NCBI GenBank assembly: GCA_012931725.1
Contig: CM022949.1
Coordinates: 4,189,934 to 4,253,933 of the forward strand
From: Litsea cubeba
Lineage: Eukaryota > Streptophyta > Magnoliopsida > Laurales > Lauraceae
Length of the DNA: 64,000 nucleotides
Reading direction: 5' to 3'
Shown: one piece after another, positions 46,931 through 59,416 of the stretch
Numbering within the stretch: the stretch's first letter is position 1
How the letters are laid out: every line of letters begins with the position of its first letter
The notes under the pieces: generated by a model
What the model was told of the DNA's origin: nothing
Seen by the model: only the letters and a program-made list of their open reading frames with translations
The model's database searches: none
Translations under genes and position numbers: made by a program

Positions 46931-49642
46931 GTTGTGATGGTGTTGACATATATTTAATCATTGATTGATCTGAATCATCCATTGATTTGATCCCACTGTA
47001 ATCATAACTGGCAGGTCATCTCAGCCATTCAATTTCCAAGCTATAACATAGTTAGGTGATTTTTTTTTATTTTTTATTTTTGTGAGTCTTGTCACCGACA
47101 TTCTTGAATGGAAGAGTCAAGATTAAAGAGTCCAAAGTGGTACATATATTCAAACCCTGCTGCAGGAAATTCTAGTCCACCTTGAAGAGGATGTGATTCA
47201 CATTGGTACAAGGTCCAATTTTATGGGATCCACTTGGATGTAGATTTGGTTATTCCTACTCGACTACCCTCTTTGGCTCACTCTCTTTCCTCATGTGTTT
47301 GATTTAGAATCGTGCCTAATCTGACATTTATCAAATTTTTAATCACTGTTGACTTGAATTTCAAGAAATATTGAGGTGCGGAGATTCTAGTTTAATCAAA
47401 CAAGGACTAATTAAATTATAGCCTAAAATAAAAACTATAATTTTGAATTATAATTTATAATTACTTTATTTGGTAAAATCATAAATAAAAAAAAGTTTCT
47501 TGTTTCATGATAGAATGTTTGGTAAACATAGAAATAAAAGCTTATTAGAAAGGTATTTTTTTATTATTTTTTAAAAATTATAGGAAATACAATGTGGGGC
47601 CACCTTTATAGAATTATAATACGTGCACACATGTTGAGATTGTAAATGTAGACCCACTGAAATTATAAAGTGAGATCATCTTTTGTTATTGTGAACATAA
47701 AGTGAGATCATCTTTTGTTATTGTGAACATAGAACTCACTTTTAAGGGTTGTGGTAATTAGGGTCCATCTTTTTTTAAATTACAATGTAGATTCCACGAT
47801 TTTTATTATTTGGAAGATTTTATAAGGCCATTTCAGCCCAAAACACTCTTGAAATGTTACATTGTCCGCCCTCATCTACTTTAGTTAAAAGGCTCTACTA
47901 AAAAAAAGGAGTCTTTTTTTTTTAGAGACCAAAGCTCTAAAATGTAAATAAGCTCCAAAAGTATAAATAAAATTAGATGTCTACCAAACACTTTAATGTG
48001 TAAATAATCTCTTAATCTTATTTTTAAAGTCTCCAAATGGCTCCATTAGTCTACTCCCATTTTCACGTAGTATCCCACTTTTAAATATTGAAAGATTTCT
48101 TTAGCACGTAATCAAATAATGTCATATTATTCTATTGTATCACTTATGATATTTACACAAACGAAAATTACACAAATGTGACCTAAAAGAAATCTCAATC
48201 ATCCAAAGCCATATCATGTATAATCTTTACCATTCAAGCATAACTGAATGGTAAGAAAACTTGAGTACAAACACCTAAACAAGTCCCTATCATGCACCCT
48301 AACAAAAAAGTAGTCAATAACGATTTCAATAAAGTTTTGAACATTATTATAAAAATCAAGAAAGAAAAGAAAAGGATTTGAACACTACAAACTTGATCTG
48401 CTAGTCCATGACCATCCAATGAAACCCAATTTATTTTCTTCAAACATTAACGTATGAGATATGGCAATTTGTTTAAAATACAAAAGTAAACTTCATTAAT
48501 GGTGGGAGTTATTTTGTATGAATATGTTTTTAATATGATTGATGGTTGAGATGAAGTTAATATTTTAGGGTTTTTTTATTGTGTGGACCACCTGGTCTAT
48601 GATTATGGTTGATTGGTCGAAAAATTGAAGGGTGTGGGCCTTGATTCTTTAACCTGTTGTTAAATTGGATTTTTGACCCCTGGCATCAGATTTAAGTCTA
48701 TTAATTAGGTCCTACTGGTCACCCCAAATGTTGAAATGGGTGTACAATTATATACAATACTATATATATATAAGAAGGAAAATATTCATGTGCATCTATC
48801 CTTCACCACATTATGGTGAGGGACAACATAGTGGGGCCACTTTAGGGGTTAGAGACTTGGGATTGACCTAAAATATGATATATGGTATCATCTCATGCAT
48901 ATGACTCTTTTCATCCCCCCAAGTTCCATGATCAATGAGGCCCTAGATGGTGAGGAAAGGATGCACATGAACATTCATATAAGAAATCACACCTTGGAAA
49001 AAAGTTAAATTAGTTAGCATCTTTCATGGAAAATGTTATCAATGTAACGAAATTTTGCCGGCCCATATACCAGTCTTTGGAACAATTTTTTGTTAGTAGA
49101 AGTATTTTTAAGGGTTCTAAAGAGTGCTTTGGTTTCAAAGAAGATTGAAATTTGTTGGGTACTGATTTTAGTAGAATTGGAATTCACAATGTTATATTAT
49201 ATAAAAGAAGGTAATCTTAGGGCGATTATATTGATCATATATGTTGCTGAAATTATAATCCATTGAAACTATAAAAACACAAACAAGATTTGAAGTCTCA
49301 GAAAAGAGTAAGAGAGATGACTCTGACACACCAAAAGTAGGCACATCACTTTGCATAGGACTAAACGAGAGAAGGAATCTAGTGTTTTGAAGCTATACCA
49401 CAATTACAGGACCTGAGAAGGCAATGGTTTTGTTCTAAAGTAGGTGTCTTCTTTTCCCTTTCCTTCTTCTTTCTTCTTTTGTGTTTTATGATGCAATTCC
49501 GTCAGCTGATTAAGACCATGTGAAGGATGGGTGGGTGTGTGAGCTCCCATCCAAAAATAAATAAATAGATTTTGTAGTCAATATTAAGTTTATACAAGTG
49601 TTGATGACTTATTGGTTTCAGCATTATTATATAATGAATTCC
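46931..49642. other. Intergenic, no gene seen
   Basis: AT-rich. Holds a perfect tandem duplication of about 32 bp near 47666-47731 (AAAGTGAGATCATCTTTTGT twice). The only longer frame, 48443-48234 on the minus strand, is hydrophobic but has no family signature. Confidence 0.45.
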
Positions 49643-49935
49643 AGTTTGGCAACTCTACTAATAGAGTCAAGTGAAGTAAAGTTGATTTTGAAGAAATAAT
49701 AAAATCTAATTAAGTTATGATGATATTTTATTTTTAGTTGTTTGTTATGAAATCTTTTTGACTTTTTGTATAGGAAAGTATAATTTTTTTGTATTTTAGT
49801 GGATAAAGGTGGTTGCGTTTTGACTTTTTAAAAAAAGATAGATATAGTTTTGAATTAAAGTGCTTTTGATGTGACATATTGTCAGAAAAATAGAGTCTTT
49901 AATTGACTTTTACTATGCTAGTAAAGTGTCAAACT
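49643..49935 (+). mobile_element. MITE family copy A, best preserved, 293 bp
   Basis: The ends AGTTTGGCAACTCTACTA and TAGTAAAGTGTCAAACT form terminal inverted repeats of about 18 bp with a few mismatches. The interior is non-coding and AT-rich. Three relatives in this window (45-322, 1613-1908, 30718-30983) share the core. Confidence 0.75.
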
Positions 49936-50147
49936 AAAACCAAAGAGTGGTTATTAAGATTAAAGTGCTTCATGTGGCCCCTTTGGACAAAGTGTTGGAT
50001 AGGAATTATTAGGAGGACAAGGGCATGGAAAAGGACTCACCTGAATGGGTTCCATCCCAGCATCACATCCCTTTTATTTTAACCGATGAGTGATCTTCTA
50101 ATCACGGCATATAATTATGTGGTTATGAATACATATACAGATATAAG

Positions 50148-50314
50148 CACTACACCATAATAATCGATTAGTAACGGATCCACCGCCGTTACAAAAAAAT
50201 TTAGTATTGATTATTTTACGTTGACACAATTGCGTCACAAATGAAAAGTAACGGAAGTTAGTAACACTTAATAACCGTCTCAAATGTTGCAAAAATCACC
50301 CAAATGGTGTAGTG
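50148..50314. mobile_element. CACTA-type MITE, 167 bp
   Basis: Starts CACTACACCATAATAATCG and ends TCACCCAAATGGTGTAGTG, so the ends are inverted CACTACACCA. A 3 bp target duplication AAG lies on both sides (50145-50147 and 50315-50317), as expected for CACTA (CMC/EnSpm) elements. The interior has CCGCCGTTAC and AGTAACGG words and no coding capacity. Confidence 0.85.
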
Positions 50315-50317
50315 AAG

Positions 50318-53300
50318 GATTGAAGATATGACTCTCTAATTTTGAAAATTTAGTACAAAAATATAGCTTCGGCTAATTTTTTTAAATTAATGAAATTATC
50401 ATTGTTTTACATTCTGTTCTAATATTTTTTATTATAAAAATAAAACTATTGATAGAACTATATAAATTGATAAAATAAATATAGTAGAATATATTAATTC
50501 TAACAAAGGTATCAGAGCATTGGGATATGGGATAAAAAGAGTTCTGTTGTGACATAACATTGAGTTTTTTAGGTTGCCATCCAGCCCCTTTAAGTTTCTA
50601 AGAAATTGGAAAAAGCCCATTGTATTTTTATTGTTGGGCCTGATATTTATTGTTTTTTCTTAGTTGGGCCTGTTTTGATTAATTTGAGACCATTCATTGG
50701 ATTTCAGACTTTATGAAATTACAAATAAGAGCTGTACAAATGTGATTATTAAATTTGTTTGCTGTTATTTTACTGTGCTTTTATTATTACAATTTTTTTT
50801 TGGGTTTGATTATTTACTGCCTAGATTAGTCTCGTTATGTCAATTTTATTGGGTTTGCCTATTTTGGGTCATATGCTTAGGGCCCACCATTTGATTTATA
50901 TACATGTAAATTATTTTGTGGATGTTTGATAACCACAACATGCTATAAATTAAGCGTAGCCTAATCTTTTAGAGGCATCACTAATGACATTATAACCAAC
51001 TTAATTAGATTAGACCGCTTCTTGTTATTTTATAAATGCTATTAATTCAATTGAGACCCATAGTTTTAAATAGTGTGGTTGTCACCAAAGTGGCCCAATT
51101 ATAAAAACTTATAGGTATCAATTGAAATTTAAGACCCTTAACACTATTTCTTGTGTAAGGATAATAGCATTAGACTTGCGATCCTAAATTATGAAAGTGT
51201 GGATCGGCCCAAAGGTACGATTGTCACTCAAATAATTGTAAGACCTGAATAGGATAATTTGATATATGTACGTAATTGGTTTTTGTTCATATACACAAAG
51301 GTATAAAGCCTAGCGAATTACGTTCATACTATCTCATTAGCCTTATAGATGGATAGGACTCATCCACAACGATCATGTTGCATGTTGTAGTTTCGACCCA
51401 AATGAGGGAATACGATGATGAACTGAATCACTCACCAAATATGCTTTATTTATGCAATGAATCATTCTGGATTAGTGTTTAGCGTGAACTCAAAGCATCA
51501 AAGTAATTAAACATTTTTTTCCCTTTATATTCCAGCATTGACTCTCACTTCTTTGAATACACATCTCTCGAGCATACCAGTGTTGCACATGTGGTCATGA
51601 GGACCACTCATGTCTAACATAATATACTTAAATTTGTACCCTAAAAGTATTGATGCTATAGCAATAGTATCAATATAAATGGCCTAGACATGAACACACT
51701 GAAAACAAAAAAATTCTTTCATCATAATCCCTCCCCCACTTTAACCTTATGCCCTCTTTAACTACAAAAAAAAAAAAAAAAAAAACTCTACCTAGGTGGG
51801 CTCCACACCGCACCACATCTGATGACTACTTGGTCTAAATAAATCTTTTGGTTATAATGGCCTTTTTAGATGAAGATTGACAAGGAAATCTTAATTCAGT
51901 AGTCAATTTTTAAACACTATATGCGTTTTTTTAACAAAAATACATAGAGTAGTGAAAAAAGAAGATGCTGTCACCTTATAAGAAATATCTCTGTCTGGAC
52001 TGACAGCCATTGTGGATTCTGACGTCTAACTTGACTTGGTTAAAGAATCTCTGTGCTGTTTCATTGGAAAGAAGAAGAACACCCAGATACAGATGATTCA
52101 TTATTATGCTTTGGAAGACAAAAAATTGGAAATCGAATAAAATATCAGATTTGTTGATATCTTCACAAACGTTATTGATTATTTAGAGGTTTGTTGTTTG
52201 TAGTTCATATCATTAGAGGAAGATACTTTGTATTTTTCTTTTCTTTTTCCACTCTGGCCAACGGGTCAGGTTCGATGCAGAGTGAACCCAAACTTGTCTT
52301 GATATACTCACTTACATGCTCTTATTAAAGCCCTTATATTGTAAGTTTAGGATATGTGATACTAAATTTACCATGTAGTAAGAATAATTATAATGGGTCT
52401 GATTTGACATTCTGTAAAAAAAAGAATTTTATTAATAAATGTGTAAATAGTAATAAGGGAAAGAGCATGTGGGGCCACCTCTCGCATTTGCAAATTCTTG
52501 AATGAAATGGAGGATTTATGAATTCTACCCACAGGAACCATTTTGAAGAATTTACAATAGATCCCAGGGTTTTTTCTTTTTTTTTTATTTCGATACAGTA
52601 ACAAAAACATTCGTTAAAAAAAAAAAAAGGAGATCACAAAAATGGAGTTACAAGAAAAGGTACAAGAGCATTGTACTCCACCCTTACCTCACTTATTTAA
52701 TGATACCATCCTAAAGAAATACCCAATCAACTCCTTATTTGGTTAATGCATCAATCATAGAGTTGGCGGATCCAAGATTAACTTGGACTACTATTACCCC
52801 ATGAAAAACTATCACTACATGAAGAAAAAGCAGCCCATACTTTTTTACTTTTGCTCCTAATCTTTCCGTCTTCACGCAGCTTTACTGCATTTGCTACCTC
52901 ATTTCCTGTCATGTCTCTTTTCCTATCACTTTATACCATTTGCAGACTCTCATGAGTCATGACCCTGAGCTTCTTCTTGGAAAGGGCTCTTGGACTCATT
53001 GCAGGAGGACCCACCTATCACTTTGATGTACAAGTTTGTGATTGCATGTGCTTATGAAATGAGGATGGTAAGTATTAATCATGCAGCTTACCCACCAAAA
53101 GACAAGGACGTTGCTCAAATAGGAGAAACAAATCAATTGTTCCTATTCTATCATTAAAACCAGGGAAGAATTCATATGGTACATGGAAGATCTGATCCAT
53201 GGCATATGGATTTTTAAGCCTATTTGCATATAGGATCATATCCATGGCAGGATTTGGATTATAATGTTATGATCCAAGCCACATGGAGAGGCACATGGCT

Positions 53301-55819
53301 AGTGCTATTAATGATATTCATGACATACGTCTCTATCTATTTGGCCATGGAGCTTACGATGGTGACAACATGTCTGGGCACACCCCTCTTGTGATGAGCA
53401 TCTTATTTGGAAGGATGCACCCAACATGCAGAGGCTTGGTACCCACAGGCCTCTCATCTCCTCAAGGAGGCATAAAACATTTTGTGGGTGGTGAAAGGGA
53501 CGAGTCAGGTTAAAGGGATGAATGACCCCTTGGAGTTTGTTAATGGTTTGGCAGTGTGGTGGGAGTAATAACTTTAGGACAGTTCGTTTGCATGAATATA
53601 AATACATACGAATTCATAGTCAAATGAATTATTAATATAATAATATTAAAGAAGTGAGGAATGAAAGATATAAAGTAAATATGCATAAGGAACCTTGGCT
53701 TTCTCGGATTTAAATTACCGTGGTGATGGCTCCATATTTACTTCCCATCTCCCGTTGATTCATTTTCCGCTAGAGAGTGATAATTTGATAGTCATTTTTA
53801 AAAATTCAACTTATGTTTCTTCTTATTGAACTGCTTTCACAAAAATCTCTTAAAATTTCTATGCATTTAATAACATGAAACAAAGACAAAATTTGGGTTT
53901 TGGCTACCTAGACTCACTCACTTCTTTTATGACCAAGTATTATTGAGATACTAATGAAATATTATACATTAAAATGGGTTTTTTTTTTAAATATTTCTTT
54001 CAAATAAAAAACAGTATATAGATAACCCTTGTTAAACCCATCCTGATCTATACCATTCACTGGGCAGGTCAAGTTGGAGAGGATGAGCAGGGCCGGTCTG
54101 GTCCAAATGAGAAATATTAATACTATACAGAGTCTACTCGGAAGGCTAGAAATACATTGATTACAATATATATCTTGGATTTTTCTTTGGTGGGTCAATA
54201 GATGTTTTGATTGCATTTATGAAATATGTTGGCGGCCCCATGTGTGAAATTGGCTAACCAGATACGAGGATAGCATTGTGCATGTCCTAATATCCAAATA
54301 TTTTTGTAGGCCCTTTAGGCCGGCCAAAAGCTCTCTCTTCTTTTCTTTTTCCATCCAGTGAGGATCTTCAACTTTTGCTTTCGCATGTTTGGCAACCATC
54401 CGCGCTAGGAAATCCTCGTGCTTTTCCACGTGGAGCATGGATTTTATGAGGAACGACGTTGAAGATCGTCACATGCAAGTATTTCTAGGATCAAACCTCC
54501 CCCGTTGTACACTGTAAATCCATGAAGCGGAAGAAAAGCGGAGCTACAGTGAAATGAGAGGTGAAAACCTACCTTTTGTGTCCCACAAATAAGATTTAAA
54601 CCGTTAATCATGTTTGAAACTCCGAAATAATTATTTAATCTAATCTCAGCTGATAATTCTTCATAGATTTTGAGATATTTGTGAAAAAAAATCTAGATCG
54701 TTGGATGGCGAGCTTTGAAATTCTGTGGGGCTCATTTGCAAAATCCAAACCCCCCAATCTCTTCGAAAGGCCTAAAATGGCTATTAGTTGAAATTTGGAA
54801 ACTTGATTCACCATTAATCACAAGAAATTGGCAAAAAGGCTCTTGATCATTGATTTCACACGGTACATAAAACGAGATGAAAAAGTAGTTCCTTTTTTCA
54901 GTTTTTTATTCCTGTGGGGCCCGAAATCATGACCTGAACAAAGAATTATTTCCGGAATGTCAAACACGGCTAGTTGCTCAAATTTCAGTTGTTGGTCCTA
55001 ACTAGATTTTGAGATATTTGCAAAAAGAAGTCTAAATTCTAAAATATTAATTTTTTATTCTTATGGGGTAGGAATCCTCTCTCAATTCCAAACATAAAAC
55101 TCTCATTAGAAATTCTATCCGAGAATTTATTGATTCCGGGAGATTGAGGGAATCCTCTAAACAAAGGATTCTTCTCTGTTTACCAAACGTGCCTTAAAAT
55201 AATTGGCCCACCAGAAGTATGAAACCATCTATTCGATATTCATCCTTGCCCTTTTGTGACGAGTAGGTCAAGTACATGGCACAACTTGCTTAATCTTTAT
55301 ATCACAAAGCGGCATTGACCCAAATTTCACTCTATTGCTTTTTTTTTTCTTCTACCCAGCCAAGAGGTCGGGATGTGTTAGAGATCTCATGCTTGGGAGA
55401 TGATTCCGCTCTTGTGATAAGAAACTCCGTCCCTAGAGATATCACAACCAAGGTTGGAAAATTCGAAAAGTTAACTCTTGACTCTACGGAGTCACTTCGT
55501 TTGATGAAAGATCGAGTCAAATACAAGTAATTAGTGCTTGAGGTTTGGAGTTGCAATTTAAAAAATAATGTGAAAGATTTACTAATTTGAGTTTATTAAG
55601 TTTAAAACATGTAAATCCAAAATTTCTCAATTTGATTTATTTTAAAATATTCTAATGTTTGAAACTTATTTTTTAGAAAAGCGCGCCTCTCTCCAAGTCA
55701 AGGTTTTAGAGTTGGACGAGTTGAGTTTGAGTCATGAGTTTTTCAACCTTGATAACACCCACTCTAGTCGGGCACCCAATGTTCAATCTTTAGGTATTAA
55801 GATGAGAAGTAGGGCAACT
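50318..55819. other. Intergenic, no convincing gene
   Basis: Several frames of 70-100 codons exist (for example 53283-53513 plus, 54438-54217 minus, 55315-55530 plus). The minus frame at 54438-54217 has a charged, helix-like composition and the one at 55315-55530 looks protein-like, so each may be an exon or a gene scrap. I recognise no family and see no flanking splice structure. A-rich runs occur at 51765-51785 and 52615-52628. Confidence 0.35.
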
Positions 55820-55827
55820 AATTGGGT

Positions 55828-56367
55828 AGGGGTGTGAAAAAAATCGAAAAATCGTCTAATCGACCGAACCGACCATTAATAACTGTATTTCACGGTTCGG
55901 TTACGATTACGGCTATTAAAATTGAAAAATCGTGCTTCATGGTTCGGTTACAGTTTTCAATCTCGACTCACGGTTATTAACTGAGGTTAACTATTTTTCC
56001 AAAACACATGATTAACCGAACCGTTACACTAATAAAAAAACATAAAGGGCCTAAATGAAATAAAATGACTTAAATTAAACCCCCTTTCCTCATCTTGCTT
56101 CCTCTATAAATCTTTTTTTTTATTTGTATTTCAATATTCTTTGTTTATGTTTTCTTTGATATGTGTAGATATTGCTTTTATATTGAAATACATGTTTTTT
56201 TTAGCCCGTATTGGAATTAACTGTAACCGAACCGTCTAATACAGCTAACCACTGTTTGATTTTTAACGATTTTTTAGGGTACGGTTACGGTTTTTAAAAA
56301 CTGAAAACCGTAAAATACGGTTCGGTTAATGGTTTTCCCAAAACAAATGGTTAACCTTACACCCCTT
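55828..56367. mobile_element. hAT-like MITE, about 540 bp
   Basis: Starts AGGGGTGTGAA and ends TTACACCCCTT, inverted ends of about 10 bp. Flanks are AATTGGGT (55820-55827) and TATTGGGT (56368-56375), an 8 bp target duplication with one mismatch, as for hAT elements. The interior repeats CGGTTCGGTTA and AACCGAACCG and is non-coding. Confidence 0.7.
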
Positions 56368-56384
56368 TATTGGGTCATGCCTTG

Positions 56385-56795
56385 TTTAGGGTTGCTAATG
56401 GACCGGGTCAGCCTAAGCCCCATTTAATATATGGGCTAAACAAGTATTAAGTGGTAGAAAGCTCGAGGCCCGGCCCTGCCCGGCCCACCCCGAGTGAGAC
56501 ACAATATCTATTTAAGTAAATACGATAATTTCTTGCTGAAGGGGGAGCTGAACACAAGTACTCCCAGTCCCACCCATAAACAAGCATCATAATCAGATGA
56601 GCTACATTTGGGTCAATTAAAGTTTCCCCCTTTTTTCCTTATTATACAACACACCCAGGCTCGGGCTTAACCTATTTTAGGTGGGCCGGCTCAGGCCAGG
56701 TGCTTATTGCTTGGGTCTGTGGTGTAATATATGGGCCGGGCTTGGATATTGCTCAGCCCGGCCTAGCCAAGGCCATGAACAGTACCCCTAGCCTT
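56385..56795. repeat. GGCCCGGGC-rich repeat, probable MITE
   Basis: AGGGTTGCTAATGGACCGGG at the left and GCCATGAACAGTACCCCTAGCC at the right partly pair. The interior is rich in GGCCCGGCC, GGGCCGGGC and CAGCCCGGCC, a pattern common in short plant transposons. No target duplication is clear. Confidence 0.4.
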
Positions 56796-57448
56796 GTTCT
56801 CATGTAAATTGTAAGATTGATGTGTTAAGTAAAACTATATTTTTGAAAAATGATTGAATATTGATTTGACAATGTCATTTATTCCTATTCAAACGAAATT
56901 TGATCTAACACGCATGACGCATCTATAGGAAGCATGCACTGTGATTAGGGTGGATAATGTGAATGTAGACCCATACTTGTCCTTTTGGTAAAAACATATT
57001 TGTCTTGAGAGATGGTCAAGTGTTTAATTATTTATCCATTTACTGTTTATTTGCAGCCTGTGGATGAAGGTTTAGGAGTTTGTTTTGCCTTTCTCTTCTT
57101 TTGGTGGGGCCATCAGATCAGTTGTATGGAGTTTAGGTATTTGTCTTTTCCTTTTCCTCATTTGGTGTGACCAACAAGTTAATTGTATGAGAAATGGATC
57201 CAATTTGTTTTGTTCTATGTGTTCAAGTATCATGAAAGCTTCCCATTACATCAATTGCTTCAATTTACAAAACATCAAAAAAGATACCCATTTTCACATT
57301 TCCCCATTTTCACCTTTCCTAGTTTCCATTCCTTTTTTGACCAAGAAATAGCAATGTCTCACATTCCATTTTTAAGAAGTTCACTGAGTTATTTGGTTAG
57401 AATGATCCCCTCTCATCATTTCTTTTGGTTGGTGGCAAATTAAACGTG

Positions 57449-57812
57449 AATCCCATCTTCTTCACCGAAAATATCCTTATGCAAATGATATGGAAAACCC
57501 CTTTAGCCAGACAGCATTTACCTATTGCATACAGTAAAATAATATATATATATATATATATGGAGTCGGGAATTCCATCTTCTTCACCCAAAATATATAT
57601 CGTTATGCAAATGATTTGGAAAACTCCTTTAGCCAGAAGCAGCATTTGCCTATTGCATACAGTAAAATAATATATATATATATATATGGAGTCAGGAATT
57701 CCATCTTCTTCACCCAAAATATTCTTATGCAAATGATTTCGAAAACTCCTTTAGCTAGAAGCAGCATTTGCCTATTGCATACAGTAAAATAATATATATA
57801 TATATATATGGG
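57449..57812. repeat. Tandem repeat, about 124 bp x 3
   Basis: Three copies start near 57449, 57572 and 57697. Each reads TCCCATCTTCTTCACC (or TTCCATC...), then ATGCAAATGAT, TTTAGCCAGA, TTGCATACAGTAAAATAATATATA and a TA microsatellite. The open frames across it on both strands follow from the repeat and are not genes. Confidence 0.9.
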
Positions 57813-58267
57813 TTCAACTCCTTTAGCTGAAGCTTACCTTATTTTAAACTGAAATAGTACTGGTCTCACAAATCAAAGTTGATTATCGTTGCTTTTTGTA
57901 TTATTATCGTCTTAAAAATCAAGATAAATCCAATCAGAACTGGATTTTCTAATATATCAACTTTTATTTGTGGGACTAACACTATTCCAATTTAGGATAA
58001 GATAAGCTTCAACTTGGGAGAGTCATGCTCTCTCTCTATATATATATATATATATTAAAAATGACTGTATTTATGCATAAAGTATATTCAGATTTTACTT
58101 CTAGAGGATTTTACTGAAAAAATAGCGAAATATAGTCATATACCCCGAAAGGTCGTCACAAATTATGTAGCACTAATGAGGTTCTCTCGCCAATTATTTA
58201 TATTTTTTTATACGTTTTTTCTAAGCGATGATAGCGTTACCATGGGTGACGCTAGCGTCACTCGTCA

Positions 58268-58565
58268 CACCCACCTTTCTTTCTTTTCTTTTTCTTTCTT
58301 TCTCTTCTTCCTCCTCCTCTTTCTCTTCCTCCCCACCTGCACTCACCTTGCACTTGTGTAACAAATTTCATTTGTCCAATTAAATGGACTGGTATGGTCC
58401 AAGCTATATTGGGTAGAGAAGTTGAGGGAAGAGATGGGGGAAGAAAGAAAAGAAAAAGAAAGGGAGAGGGACGCGCACAGGCGTGGGTGCAGGGGAGGAG
58501 AAGAAGGAGAGAAGAGAAGGAGAAAGAAATAAAGAAGAGGAGGAGGCAGTGGGTGTGCAGGGGAG
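58268..58565. repeat. Imperfect polypyrimidine/polypurine inverted repeat
   Basis: The CT-rich run 58268-58345 (CTTCTTCCTCCTCCTC...CCACCTGCAC) is mirrored by the AG-rich run 58432-58560 (GTGCAGGGGAGGAGAAGAAG...). A transcript through it could fold back. The ORFs seen here on both strands are products of this low-complexity sequence. Confidence 0.6.
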
Positions 58566-58640
58566 GCAGCGAGGGTGGTGCAGCAGGTGGGTGTGTGCAT
58601 GTGGTGGCGGGGGTGCATATCTGGCAATCTCCACACCCAT

Positions 58641-59063
58641 TTCATTTATAGCCCTCTCCATCTCATTTCTTTGATTGATTGCATCTAGCATGTCTCTTTC
58701 CAAATCCTCATATTGTTCCGTCGATTCATGAAGAGTAATCTAGAGCAAATCCCTGTTCTCTCTCATTGATTCAAACCTCCCCTCCATCTCCATCTTCTCT
58801 TTCTTTATGAGACCGCATTCCATCTAAAGCGACCCCATATCTTCTCTAGCCTCCTCACTGCTCACCCATAGCTCATCTACCTTCAATCTCAACCCATCTG
58901 CCTCTTCTTTCTTCGCATCAAGATCCTTTTGAATGCGACCCATCTCGCAAATGAGGCGATTTGCATCTTCTTGCTTCTCCCTCAGGTTAATCTCTTCCAA
59001 TTTTGCTATCCTGGCAATTAGCCCCTCCCTCTCTTCCTCCATGGATTTCAGCTTCTGGGTCAT
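58641..59063 (-). pseudogene. Captured coiled-coil protein fragment
   Basis: The minus strand from 59063 reads as a strongly charged heptad-rich coiled coil (MEEEREGLIARIAKLEEI, KEEADGLRLKVDELWVSSEE). It continues past a stop near 58824 and another near 58742 to ERDMLDAINQRNEMERAINE and EMGVEIARY. Continuity across two stops shows a decayed coding exon. I cannot name the parent gene. It lies wholly within the Mutator-like element. Confidence 0.65.
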
Positions 59064-59074
59064 TTCAGAAACTG

Positions 59075-59255
59075 ATTAGAAGATGCATTGAAAAAGCTGA
59101 GATTCTTCAGCTGGAGGAGATCAAAAGGAAGCGATCCAGTGAATGCATTGCTTGCGAGATCCAAAAGTTCTAAGCTTTAGCATGTGTAAACCAGCTCAGG
59201 AAGGTTTCCTGCACCTTTCCATTGGAATTGCAGATGATGCCATTGAAATCTGAAC
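59075..59255 (-). pseudogene. Captured LRR gene fragment
   Basis: One minus-strand frame reads GAGNLPELVYTC, a stop, then SLELLDLASNAFTGSLPFDL and LQLKNLSFF. This is the LxxLxLxxNxFxGxLP pattern of plant LRRs, about two repeats long. It differs from the repeats of the receptor kinase at 26130, so the source is another LRR gene. It abuts the coiled-coil fragment inside the element. Confidence 0.6.
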
Positions 59256-59416
59256 GACGATGCTAGCATCACTGTCATCAGAAACACAGTGATGCTAGCG
59301 TCACTCATCCCAGATTAAAAAAAAAAAAAAACAATTAAGTACTGACGGACCCCATTAGTGCTGCACAAAATGGCCAGGACCCTTCGGGATAAATAACTGT
59401 ATTTCGGGATTTTACC

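Noticed and set aside
54217..54438. Charged 73-codon frame as a gene
   Set aside because: Composition is protein-like but there is no recognisable domain, no splice context and nothing conserved nearby; left as unassigned.
55315..55530. 71-codon frame as a gene
   Set aside because: Possibly an exon scrap, but there is no start context, partner exon or known family.
57397..57732. A repetitive 111-codon protein on the minus strand
   Set aside because: It is the translation of the 124 bp tandem repeat with TA microsatellites.
58343..58703. Proline/serine-rich or arginine-rich proteins on both strands
   Set aside because: They arise from the CT/AG-rich inverted repeat in the Mutator-like element; only the coiled-coil part at 58641-59063 looks once coding.
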